Shown here: piece after piece, positions 1-7,033 of the stretch
Layout of the letters: every line of letters begins with the position of its first letter
Position numbering within the stretch: the stretch's first letter is position 1
NCBI GenBank assembly: GCA_947088515.1
Contig: CAMUHA010000179.1
Span: 1 to 7,033, forward strand
Direction of reading: 5' to 3'
DNA from: an uncultured bacterium
GTDB lineage: Bacteria; Bacillota; Clostridia; Lachnospirales; Lachnospiraceae
DNA length: 7,033 bases
The notes under the pieces: generated by a model
Told to the model about the DNA's origin: nothing
The model's database searches: none
Seen by the model: the letters and a program-made list of their open reading frames with translations, nothing else
Translations under genes and position numbers: made by a program

Positions 1-1
1 A

Positions 2-3000
2 TATGCCCGTGTAAATTCCGAATACGACAGCATGGGCAATGAAATAAAAGTCTTCTATCTTGATGCCCAGGGACAGCCTGCCTTATGGAAAGAAGGCGGA
101 TATGCCTCCCGTGAAAATACCTATGAAAACGGGCGCCTGACAAAGGTCTGCTACTTTGATACCCAGGGGAATCTGACTCTGCGGAAGGATTGTGGTTATG
201 CAGTTGAAACCTATACTTATGATGAAAGGGGGAAGGAAATTTCCAACCTCTTTTTCGACACAAATGAACTTCCCATTCTAAGTTCCAGGTACCATTGTGC
301 TGGTTTTCTGTATGAATATGACGATAAAGGAAACCAGACGGATATCCGCTATCAAAATACAGATGGGTCACTGATTGTCCGCAGTGATTTAGGATATGCA
401 CATGTTGCCAAAGAATATGATTCTGATGGAAATGTCGTCAAATCCTCCTATTACAATGCAAAAGACCAGCCCACAACATGTAAGGATGGAGGCTATGCTT
501 CTTATCAGGCAGTCTACACAAACGGCAACTGGACAGAATCCCGTTATTTTGATGCGCAGGGCAATCTTATGCTGCGAAAGGATAATGGATATGCCATCAT
601 CACTCTCCAATACGATGAATTTGGGCAGCGTCTTTCTGAACTATATTTTGATATAAATCATAAGCCTGTTATCAGTTCTAAATACCAGTGCGCAGGTTTT
701 CTGTATGAGTATGATGACCTGGGCAACAAAACCGACACCAGATATCTGGACATAAATGGTTCACTGATGGTCAGAAGAGATTTAGGATATGCGCATCTAC
801 ACAGAGATTACGACCTGTCCGGCAATATAATAAAGGAAATTTACTTTGACACCAACGAGCATACTGCTACATGTAAAGAAGGTGGTTTTGCTTCTTATGA
901 ACACAAATATAAAGATGGAAAACATATGGAAACACGTTACTTTGATACAAAAGGAAGTCTGACTCTCCATAAAGAATATGGTTATGCAGTCAGAAAGCTT
1001 TCTTATAATGAACATGGGCAGGTCATTTCCTCTTACTACTATGACACAAGCAACCTGCCCGTTGTAAGCTCCAAGTACCACTGCGCCGGTTTTGAATATG
1101 CCTATGACCTGCTTGGAAACGAAACAGATATACGGTATGTGGGGCAAAATGGCAAACCCATGATACGTAATGACTTGGGGTATGCCCAATACCATAAAGA
1201 ATATGATTTGCTGGGCAATGTTATTAAAGCCACTTATCTGGACACAGAAGGAAAACCTGTCATAAGGAAAGAACGCGGATATGCCTCCTGCGAAACCCGC
1301 TATGAAAACGGAAAACTGGCGGAAGAGCAGTACTTTGACACACACAATAATCTGGTTTTAAGAAAAGATACCGGATATGCCATTCTGACTCGTCAGTACA
1401 ATGACGATGGGGATTGTATTTCGGAATTTTACTTTGATACCAAACGAAGGCCTGTTACCAGCTCAAAATATTATTGTGCCGGCGTTCAATATACCTATGA
1501 CGACCGGGGAAATAAAACCGATAGCCGTTACATAGGAACAGATAACGCTCCCCTAATCCGAAGGGACCTGGGATATGCCCATGCCCAAATGGAATACGAC
1601 CACTTAGACAATAAAATCCGCGAATCCTATTTTGACGCTGAAGATAATCCCACTGTATGGAAAAAAGGCGGGTTTTCCTCCTGTGAATTTCAGTATGACG
1701 AAAATGGACGCGATGTAGAATCACGTTATTTTGACATTGAAGGCAATCCCATATTGAGAAAAGATACCGGATATGCCAGTATCACTTCCACATATGACTC
1801 ATTTGGCCTGCTGGTTTCCCAGTCCTTTTATGGCAGCTATGGACAACCGATTATCAGTACCGAATACCACTGCGCCGGCTTCTTGTTTGCCTATGATGAA
1901 AGGGGCAACCGGACTGACAGCTGGTATCTGGGTCTTGATGGCAGCTATATTCTGCGCAGCGATTTGGGATATGCACACAGCCATAACGAATACGACCTTC
2001 AGGATAACCATATTAAAACATCCTACTTTGACACTGATGATAATCCCACAGCACAAAAAGAAGGAGGCTATGCTTTCTGTGAAAACACTTACAAAAACGG
2101 GAAATGGGTGGAAGGAAAATATTTTGACGCCCAGAACAATCCGGTTCTGCGTAAAGACACCGGATTCGCTTCCATCGTCATTGAATATGATGCCCTCGGC
2201 CAGGATATTGCCGAATATTACTTTGGCACAAACTCCCAGCCCGTTATCAGCTCCAAACACGGCTGTGCCATCCGCCAGTTTAAATACGATTCATCCGGCA
2301 ATCAGACTGATGTCATGTTTGCAGGCGCCGACGGCTCCTTAATGACCCGGAGTGACAAAGGATATGCCTGGATTCACAACGATTTTGACGCTTGGGGAAA
2401 CAAAACAGCAGAAGCTTATTTTGACAGTGCAAAAGCGCCTGCTGCCTGCAACAAAGGCGGATATGCCTCCTTACGGAATGAATACAACGACACCGGAAAT
2501 ATAATCCGTTCCCGATACTTTGACGAACAGGGATATCCTGTTTTGCGAAACGATACTGGATATGCCTCCGTTGCTTATACATATAATGAATATAGCCACA
2601 CTGCATCTACTTCCTACTATGGCACAGATGATGAGCCAATTATCAGCCCGGAATATTTCTGCTCAAGCGTTGCATATGATTATGATGAAAAAGGAAACGA
2701 TACCTATTACTGGTACCATGGTCCGGACCAGAAAAAAATAATGCGGGAAGACCTGGGAGCCGCTCTGCATTTCAAAGCCTTCAATGCTTACAACAACCTG
2801 ACCTGGGACGCCTACTATGATTCTGATTTAAATCTGGTAAAGCGAAAGGACCTGGGCTATGCTGGCATATCCTACTCCTACAATGGCGCTCATATAACTG
2901 AGAAAAAATATACAGACACCAACAGGGAACCTATTATATACAAAAACCTTGGATACGCCATCTGCCGGTATGAGTACAACGAGCTGGAGCAGCTTGTTTC

Positions 3001-3136
3001 CGAAACCTATTATGATGAAAAGCAGCAGCCTGTAAATAATAAATATGGCTATGCAGTGATAAGATATGAATATGCCCCTTCCGGCATCATCGAAAAACGT
3101 ATATACCTTGACAAAAACGGGGAAATAGTAGAAAGA
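2..3136 (+). repeat. Protein-coding higher-order tandem repeat, period 393 bp, eight A-B-C-D tetrads
   Basis: The first base of each A unit lies at -1 (just outside), 392, 785, 1178, 1571, 1967, 2360 and 2756, giving spacings of 393 except 396 twice. Within a tetrad the sub-unit sizes are A 99, B 96, C 105 and D 93 bp. Both 396-bp spacings come from a B unit that gained one codon, changing the YxNGK turn to a YDENGR- or YNDTGN-type turn (1670-1768 and 2459-2557). DNA copies are diverged, with only short exact matches. One is a 22-bp identity between 1361-1382 and 1757-1778, offset 396, which suggests old duplications kept by protein-level selection. Unit assignment was made by eye. Confidence 0.92.
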
Positions 3137-3139
3137 TAA
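2..3139 (+). CDS. Giant tandem-repeat protein of YD-like type, 5' partial (1045 residues visible)
   Basis: The reading frame is open from the first complete codon (Tyr at 2-4) to the TAA at 3137-3139, so the start lies upstream. The ATG at 32 is only the Met of an internal 'YDSMGN' repeat motif. The whole visible protein is about 32 repeat units of 30-35 residues, ordered A-B-C-D eight times. Hallmarks are GYA at unit starts, YDxxGN or YxNGK in the middle, and Y(F/Y)DxxGxP near the end. It is very rich in Tyr (15 of 131 residues in the tetrad starting at 392), Asp, Gly and Asn. I see no catalytic motif, membrane segment, RHS core or sorting signal up to the C-terminal '...YLDKNGEIVER'. The pattern resembles the YD/RHS repeat class, which in known members builds beta-sheet shells; membership is inference. 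It converges on a paralogue with the same architecture. Function and cellular location are unknown because the N-terminus is missing. I am sure it is coding and unsure of its role. Confidence 0.93.
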   Translation, partial: YARVNSEYDSMGNEIKVFYLDAQGQPALWKEGGYASRENTYENGRLTKVCYFDTQGNLTLRKDCGYAVETYTYDERGKEISNLFFDTNELPILSSRYHCAGFLYEYDDKGNQTDIRYQNTDGSLIVRSDLGYAHVAKEYDSDGNVVKSSYYNAKDQPTTCKDGGYASYQAVYTNGNWTESRYFDAQGNLMLRKDNGYAIITLQYDEFGQRLSELYFDINHKPVISSKYQCAGFLYEYDDLGNKTDTRYLDINGSLMVRRDLGYAHLHRDYDLSGNIIKEIYFDTNEHTATCKEGGFASYEHKYKDGKHMETRYFDTKGSLTLHKEYGYAVRKLSYNEHGQVISSYYYDTSNLPVVSSKYHCAGFEYAYDLLGNETDIRYVGQNGKPMIRNDLGYAQYHKEYDLLGNVIKATYLDTEGKPVIRKERGYASCETRYENGKLAEEQYFDTHNNLVLRKDTGYAILTRQYNDDGDCISEFYFDTKRRPVTSSKYYCAGVQYTYDDRGNKTDSRYIGTDNAPLIRRDLGYAHAQMEYDHLDNKIRESYFDAEDNPTVWKKGGFSSCEFQYDENGRDVESRYFDIEGNPILRKDTGYASITSTYDSFGLLVSQSFYGSYGQPIISTEYHCAGFLFAYDERGNRTDSWYLGLDGSYILRSDLGYAHSHNEYDLQDNHIKTSYFDTDDNPTAQKEGGYAFCENTYKNGKWVEGKYFDAQNNPVLRKDTGFASIVIEYDALGQDIAEYYFGTNSQPVISSKHGCAIRQFKYDSSGNQTDVMFAGADGSLMTRSDKGYAWIHNDFDAWGNKTAEAYFDSAKAPAACNKGGYASLRNEYNDTGNIIRSRYFDEQGYPVLRNDTGYASVAYTYNEYSHTASTSYYGTDDEPIISPEYFCSSVAYDYDEKGNDTYYWYHGPDQKKIMREDLGAALHFKAFNAYNNLTWDAYYDSDLNLVKRKDLGYAGISYSYNGAHITEKKYTDTNREPIIYKNLGYAICRYEYNELEQLVSETYYDEKQQPVNNKYGYAVIRYEYAPSGIIEKRIYLDKNGEIVER
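2756..3136 (+). repeat. Degenerate C-terminal tetrad (cap) of the left gene
   Basis: The last four units keep the A-B-C-D order but are worn. A (2756-2854) begins 'GAALHFKAFNAYNN', losing GYA and YDxxGN. B (2855-2950) has 'YNGAH'. C (2951-3046) has lost the three-residue extension and the terminal Cys. The final unit (3047-3136) begins with GYA instead of the AG of type D and ends in 'NGEIVER'. The preceding D unit at 2663-2755 also has SS in place of AG. Loss of internal-unit features at an array end is typical of capping units in repeat proteins; the cap role here is inference. Confidence 0.75.
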
Positions 3140-3152
3140 ATTCAGAAAATCT

Positions 3153-3203
3153 AAAAGGTCTTTCCATGCCAGAATTTTATATACTGGCTGAAAAGACCTT
3201 TTT
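3153..3203. terminator. Rho-independent, probably bidirectional terminator between the convergent genes
   Basis: An 11-bp perfect stem pairs 3153-3163 (AAAAGGTCTTT) with 3192-3202 (AAAGACCTTTT). A small internal loop and a second 5-bp stem follow (GCCAG 3168-3172 with CTGGC 3184-3188), enclosing an 11-nt AT-rich loop. On the plus strand five T residues close the structure (3199-3203), 14 nt past the left gene's stop at the stem start. Read on the minus strand the stem ends in TTTT and then AGATTTT, so it can also stop the right gene, whose stop codon lies 58 nt before the hairpin. It is the only strong hairpin I see in the gap between the genes. Confidence 0.85.
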
Positions 3204-3260
3204 CATATCCATTAGAACGCTTTTGGATACATTAAATTCCGGGATACCCATCCTTAGAAA

Positions 3261-6200
3261 TTAAAGCTTCACAGACCGTGTTCTTATCTTATTGCCCAGC
3301 TCATCATACTCATACGCATATCCGGCATTGTGGTGAATTGTACAGGCTACCGGATTATTTTCCACTCCATAATACAATTCGGAAATACATTGTCCAAACG
3401 CATCATACTGATATCGTATAATCGCATACCCTGTATCCGTCCGTGACGCCAGATTTCCATTTTTATCATGATATCTTTTTTCTATGCAGTTTCCTTTGTC
3501 ATATATTTTTTCAATACTTGCAATACCGCCTGTCGTCCATTCTGCCGGTTCCCCTTCTTCATCTAAATATGTCAGATTGGTTTCATTTCCAAAGGCATCG
3601 TACTTCGTCTCTATATGTGCAAATCCATAGTCGCTCCGGCAAATAAGTGAATCATCTATATCTTTATAATAAATATCGGTCCTGTTCCCGGTTTTATCAT
3701 ATGTATATATCTTACCAGCGCAATAAGATTCCTTATTCATAGTCAGTCCGCCGTCCGCCCCATAATACATTTCAGAAATCTGTTGCCCGCGTTCATCAAA
3801 GGCATATTTTATTACCGCATATCCAGTATCCTCTCTCTCCCTTAAATTTCCCATGCTGTCAAAGTATTTTGTCTCTACACACTTTCCCTCCTCATATCTG
3901 TTTTCCAAAAAAGCATATCCTTTACCTGCCAGCTCTGTCAGTTGTCCATCGGCATCCAGATATTCTGTCCGTATCGCATTACCAATACTGTTAAATTCAG
4001 AACGGATTTCCGCATATCCAAGGTCTTCCCTGACCATGGGCCTTCCATCTGTCCCAATATATCGGTTCACAATTGTGTTTCCTCTCCCATCGGTATCATA
4101 CTCTATTCCTGCACAGTGATTCGTCCGGCTGATAACAGGTTCCTCTTCCGTTCCATAATATAATTCAGCGGTTTTCTGCCTGTATTCATTATATTGATGC
4201 TTTATAACTGCATATCCGGTGTCTTCTCTTACTATCAATTCTCCGTCCAAACCATAATAATCCGATTCCACGCATATTCCGTTCTGATAAATATTTCTGC
4301 AAGAAGCATAGCCTCCCTCCTTCCATATGGCCGGTTCTCCCTTCTCGTCCAGATATACCACCCTTATTTCATTCCCCAGATCATCATATTCACTTTGTAT
4401 TTGCGCATATCCAAGATCCTCTCTCACAACCGGCAGATTGTCCGTATCTATATAACATGTTTTGACTTTGTTTCCAGCAAGGTCATACGCGTACATAATA
4501 CCTGCACAATTGTTTTGGGCATTTATGGCGGGACGGCCATCTGCTCCATAATACTTTTCCGAAATGCACTGGCCATATTGGTCATATTGATAATAAACGG
4601 TTATATATCCGGTATCTCTGCGCACTGTCCCTTCCGTTTCACCGTCTATAATGGAGTAGACGCTTTCCTTCACACATTTCCCTTTATCATATTCCATTTT
4701 GCGCAGATTACAGCCGCCCTCTTTCCACACTGCCGGATTTCCATCCACATCCAAAAATGCAGCTTCAGTCATATTATCAAATTCGTCAAATGTCCTGACC
4801 TCCTGGGCATAGCCAATATCTCCTCTTTCATATATTTCACCCTCAAGTCCCTCATATTGTATATGTGTCCTGTTTCCCCTCTCATCATACCCATATTTAA
4901 AACCGGTACAATGATATTCCATACTGACAGCCCGTCCATCGTCCTCTCCAAAATACTGCTCCCCAATGCACTGTCCAAAACTATCATACAGATACCGGAC
5001 TCTGGCATATCCTGTGTTCTTCGCCACTGTCAGATTTCCCTGCCTGTCATAATAGGCAACTTCTTCACACCTTTCTCCTGCATATTTTCTATAGACAGAA
5101 GCATATCCTCCCTCCTCCCATACATCAGGACTGCCCTGTGCATCAAAATAGCTTTCTTCCAGCTTATTTCCAAAATCATCATACTTTATTTTTACCAGCG
5201 CATAGCCCAAATCACTGCGCACCATCATTTTCCCATCAGCGCCGGTATAGCTTATATAGTTTCTGTTTCCTGACGCATCATATCCATATTTAAATCCGGC
5301 ACAGAAATATTTGAAGCTGACAACAGGCTGACCGTCTGTCCCATAATACATCTCTGATATGCATTGTCCATACGCATCATACTGATATTTTACGACAGCA
5401 TATCCTAATTCTTTATTTATAATCAGATTTCCTTGCAGGTCATAATAACTTGTCCTGGTACATTTTCCATTTACATAAATGTTTTCAAAAGAAGAATAGT
5501 CTCCCTTTTTATATACCACCGGTCGGCCGTCCACGCCAAAGTAAGATTCTTTCACCAGATTTCCAAAATCATCATATTCTTTTTGTATCCTTGCATATCC
5601 CAGGTCGCCCCTGCTAACCGGAAAACCATCCGCTCCAATATAGCACATATCTGTTATGTTCCCATTTTTATCATATCCATACGCAATACCTGCACAGTGA
5701 TGCTTTGTGCTGATAACGGGCTTGCCATCTGCTCCATAATATTTTTCGCCTGTACACCTGCCTTTATCATCATATGAAAGCTCTATAACAGCATATCCGG
5801 TGTCCCTCTTTTCCTCCCACTCCTTTTGTGCATTATAATAAATTCCTTTTACCCACTTTCCGTTAACATATATACTCTCATAGGAAGCATAACCATACTC
5901 TGCTGATGCTGCTGGCTGACCCTTTTCGTCTGACAGATATGCCCACAGTGTATTTCCCAGATCATCAATTTCTACATGAATCCGCGCATACCCCCGGTCA
6001 CTTCGCGTCATTATCGGCCCTTCAGTCCCTATATATTTATTCTCAATTACATTACCGCTTTCATCCCGTTCAAATGTCATGCCTGCGCACTTGACTTCTT
6101 TATGGATCGCAGGTTCCCCATTTACTCCATAATACCGTTCACAAAGACACTGCCCCCTTTCATCATTCTGAAATTTTATTTCCGCATATCCCTTATCTTT

Positions 6201-7033
6201 TCTCACTGCAAGGTTATGATACATATCATAATACCTTGATGCGGTCTTACTCATCCCCTCATAATCATTCTCACAATAAGAATAACCGCCTTCTTTCCAT
6301 ACCGCCGGTTTTCCGTCCACATCCTGATAAAATGTTTTCACTTCATTGCCATAACGGTCATATTCTGAATAAATCTGGGCATATCCCAAATCCTCCCGCA
6401 CCATCAAACGACCGTCTGTTCCCAGAATACATGTCCTGATTTTATTCCCCTGTTCATCATAGTAAAATTCCCTGCCGGCACAATGATACTTTGTACAAAT
6501 CACAGGCTCATGATCTGTGCCTAAATATATTTCTTTAGCTCTCTGCCCATATCCATCATACTCATTTTCTATTACGGCATAACCGGTATCTCTCCTTATG
6601 ACAGGGTTTCCCTGCTGGTCATAATAACTGGACCGCATCCACTCTCCATTCACATACAGACTTTTGGCTGATGAATATCCGCCTTCCTCCCACACAGCCG
6701 GACTGCCGTCTGTGTCATAAAAATATTCTTCCGTTATATTGCCAAAACCGTCAAAAACCCTGTGGGTGCGGGCATATCCCAGGTCACTTCTGACCATCAG
6801 TCTCCCATCCAGATTTACATACTGAATATCAGCCTGGTTCCCACTCTCATCATATCCATACACAAAACCGGCGCAATGGTGCTTGGTACTGATAATTGGC
6901 CTCCCATCCTCCCCATAATACATTTGTGAAAGCTGCCTGCCGTGGTCGTCATATTGAAATCTGATTATTGCAAATCCTGTATCTTTCCTCAAAATCAGCT
7001 CATCATTTACATCATAAAAATACCGGGCGCAAA
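3261..7033 (-). CDS. Giant tandem-repeat protein of YD-like type, 5' partial (1256 residues visible), paralogue of the convergent gene
   Basis: The frame is open from the right edge (first full codon, Cys, at 7031-7029) to the TAA at 3263-3261. The TTG at 6992-6990 is an internal Leu in 'ELILRKDTGFA', not a start: in-frame repeat sequence, 'CARYFYDVNDELI', continues upstream. The protein has one partial B unit, then C-D, then nine A-B-C-D tetrads, with the last D cut short. Consensus traits are A ending 'PAVWKEG', B with 'YVNGK', C with 'YDxxGQCISExYYGxDGxPVIS' and usually a final Cys, and D with 'AGxxYxYDxxGN...VRxDL'. It shares unit order and lengths with the convergent gene but is clearly diverged, with Trp in most A units and extra Cys in B and C. 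It stops in the middle of unit D ('GNKIRTRSVKL') with no cap domain. No RHS core, toxin, anchor or membrane segment is visible. Function is unknown; it is probably a beta-rich repeat scaffold or binding protein (inference). Confidence 0.93.
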   Translation of the reverse strand, partial: CARYFYDVNDELILRKDTGFAIIRFQYDDHGRQLSQMYYGEDGRPIISTKHHCAGFVYGYDESGNQADIQYVNLDGRLMVRSDLGYARTHRVFDGFGNITEEYFYDTDGSPAVWEEGGYSSAKSLYVNGEWMRSSYYDQQGNPVIRRDTGYAVIENEYDGYGQRAKEIYLGTDHEPVICTKYHCAGREFYYDEQGNKIRTCILGTDGRLMVREDLGYAQIYSEYDRYGNEVKTFYQDVDGKPAVWKEGGYSYCENDYEGMSKTASRYYDMYHNLAVRKDKGYAEIKFQNDERGQCLCERYYGVNGEPAIHKEVKCAGMTFERDESGNVIENKYIGTEGPIMTRSDRGYARIHVEIDDLGNTLWAYLSDEKGQPAASAEYGYASYESIYVNGKWVKGIYYNAQKEWEEKRDTGYAVIELSYDDKGRCTGEKYYGADGKPVISTKHHCAGIAYGYDKNGNITDMCYIGADGFPVSRGDLGYARIQKEYDDFGNLVKESYFGVDGRPVVYKKGDYSSFENIYVNGKCTRTSYYDLQGNLIINKELGYAVVKYQYDAYGQCISEMYYGTDGQPVVSFKYFCAGFKYGYDASGNRNYISYTGADGKMMVRSDLGYALVKIKYDDFGNKLEESYFDAQGSPDVWEEGGYASVYRKYAGERCEEVAYYDRQGNLTVAKNTGYARVRYLYDSFGQCIGEQYFGEDDGRAVSMEYHCTGFKYGYDERGNRTHIQYEGLEGEIYERGDIGYAQEVRTFDEFDNMTEAAFLDVDGNPAVWKEGGCNLRKMEYDKGKCVKESVYSIIDGETEGTVRRDTGYITVYYQYDQYGQCISEKYYGADGRPAINAQNNCAGIMYAYDLAGNKVKTCYIDTDNLPVVREDLGYAQIQSEYDDLGNEIRVVYLDEKGEPAIWKEGGYASCRNIYQNGICVESDYYGLDGELIVREDTGYAVIKHQYNEYRQKTAELYYGTEEEPVISRTNHCAGIEYDTDGRGNTIVNRYIGTDGRPMVREDLGYAEIRSEFNSIGNAIRTEYLDADGQLTELAGKGYAFLENRYEEGKCVETKYFDSMGNLREREDTGYAVIKYAFDERGQQISEMYYGADGGLTMNKESYCAGKIYTYDKTGNRTDIYYKDIDDSLICRSDYGFAHIETKYDAFGNETNLTYLDEEGEPAEWTTGGIASIEKIYDKGNCIEKRYHDKNGNLASRTDTGYAIIRYQYDAFGQCISELYYGVENNPVACTIHHNAGYAYEYDELGNKIRTRSVKL
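3264..3326 (-). repeat. Truncated final D unit of the right gene
   Basis: The last unit has 21 residues instead of 31: it starts 'AGYAYEYDELGNKIRT', like an ordinary D unit, and then departs into 'RSVKL' and the TAA stop. The preceding C unit (3327-3431) ends 'HHN' rather than the usual Cys. The end is therefore either a natural short cap or the result of a terminal truncation. Confidence 0.75.
3264..7031 (-). repeat. Protein-coding higher-order tandem repeat, period 393 bp, about 9.6 A-B-C-D tetrads
   Basis: Reading leftward, A units begin at 6779, 6386, 5993, 5600, 5207, 4814, 4412, 4019 and 3626. All spacings are 393 bp except one of 402 (4814 to 4412). The 402 is explained by the B unit at 4611-4715, which has three extra residues in a divergent 'YSIIDGETEGTVRRDT' ending. 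A partial B, a C and a D precede the first A. The unit order and lengths match the convergent gene exactly, so the four-part module predates the duplication of the two genes (inference). Confidence 0.92.

Noticed and set aside
32..34. ATG as the start codon of the left gene
   Set aside because: The frame is open upstream to the window edge and encodes normal repeat sequence (YARVNSEYDS). The Met sits inside the YDxxGN motif, and no ribosome binding site precedes it.
797..1345. Minus-strand open frame (182 residues) opposite the left gene, and similar ones at 1799-2260 and 2313-2606
   Set aside because: They are antisense shadows of the repeat gene. They stay open because of the repeated codon pattern and contain no recognisable protein.
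1773..2342. Alternative plus-strand frame (189 residues) inside the left gene
   Set aside because: It is an overlapping frame within well-supported repeat coding sequence, with no start signal or family features.
3224..3248. Short direct repeat GGATAC in the gap between the genes
   Set aside because: Six bases repeated once in AT-rich sequence is expected by chance. It forms no stable hairpin and has no link to a mobile element.
4194..5273. Long plus-strand open frame (359 residues), hydrophobic
   Set aside because: It lies wholly antisense to the right gene. Its recurring residue pattern is the complement of the repeat units, and it shows no ribosome binding site or independent family resemblance.
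6990..6992. TTG as the start codon of the right gene
   Set aside because: The frame continues upstream to the right edge with repeat sequence (CARYFYDVNDELI). The TTG is the Leu of the usual 'LRKDT' motif.
2..7033. 393-bp periodicity as a CRISPR or satellite-type noncoding repeat
   Set aside because: The period is a multiple of three, is kept at protein rather than DNA level, and lies in continuous open frames, so it reflects protein repeats.

Overview
The window is almost entirely filled by two long, convergent, related genes. Both are open at the window edge, so both 5' ends (the N-termini) are missing. The left gene runs rightward from the first bases to a TAA at 3137-3139. The right gene runs leftward from the right edge to a TAA at 3263-3261. 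The 121 bp between the stops hold one clear hairpin terminator that can serve both strands. I see no tRNA, rRNA, CRISPR array, insertion sequence or promoter.

Both proteins are tandem repeats from end to end. The basic unit is about 32 residues and reads roughly G-Y-A-x5-Y-D-x2-G-N-x5-Y-x-D-x2-G-x-P-x3-K-D-G. It resembles the YD/RHS repeat class but has its own spacing. The units are not interchangeable. They come in four distinct types in a fixed order: A (33 residues), B (32), C (35, usually ending in Cys) and D (31, starting Ala-Gly). Together they form a 131-residue, 393-bp higher-order repeat. The left gene carries eight such tetrads and the right gene about nine and a half. Measured from A start to A start, the 393-bp period is kept in both genes, apart from three small insertions that all fall in type B units.

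The sequence does not show the function. No RHS core domain, toxin domain, LPXTG signal or C-terminal membrane segment is visible, and any signal peptide or N-terminal effector domain would lie outside the window. Reasonable inferences are a beta-rich extended or shell-like repeat protein used for binding or display, present as a diverged duplicate pair.

The moderately AT-rich sequence, free use of AGA/AGG and AAA, and the repeat style suggest a gut-type Firmicute (Clostridia, perhaps Lachnospiraceae). This is a weak inference from base and codon use only.
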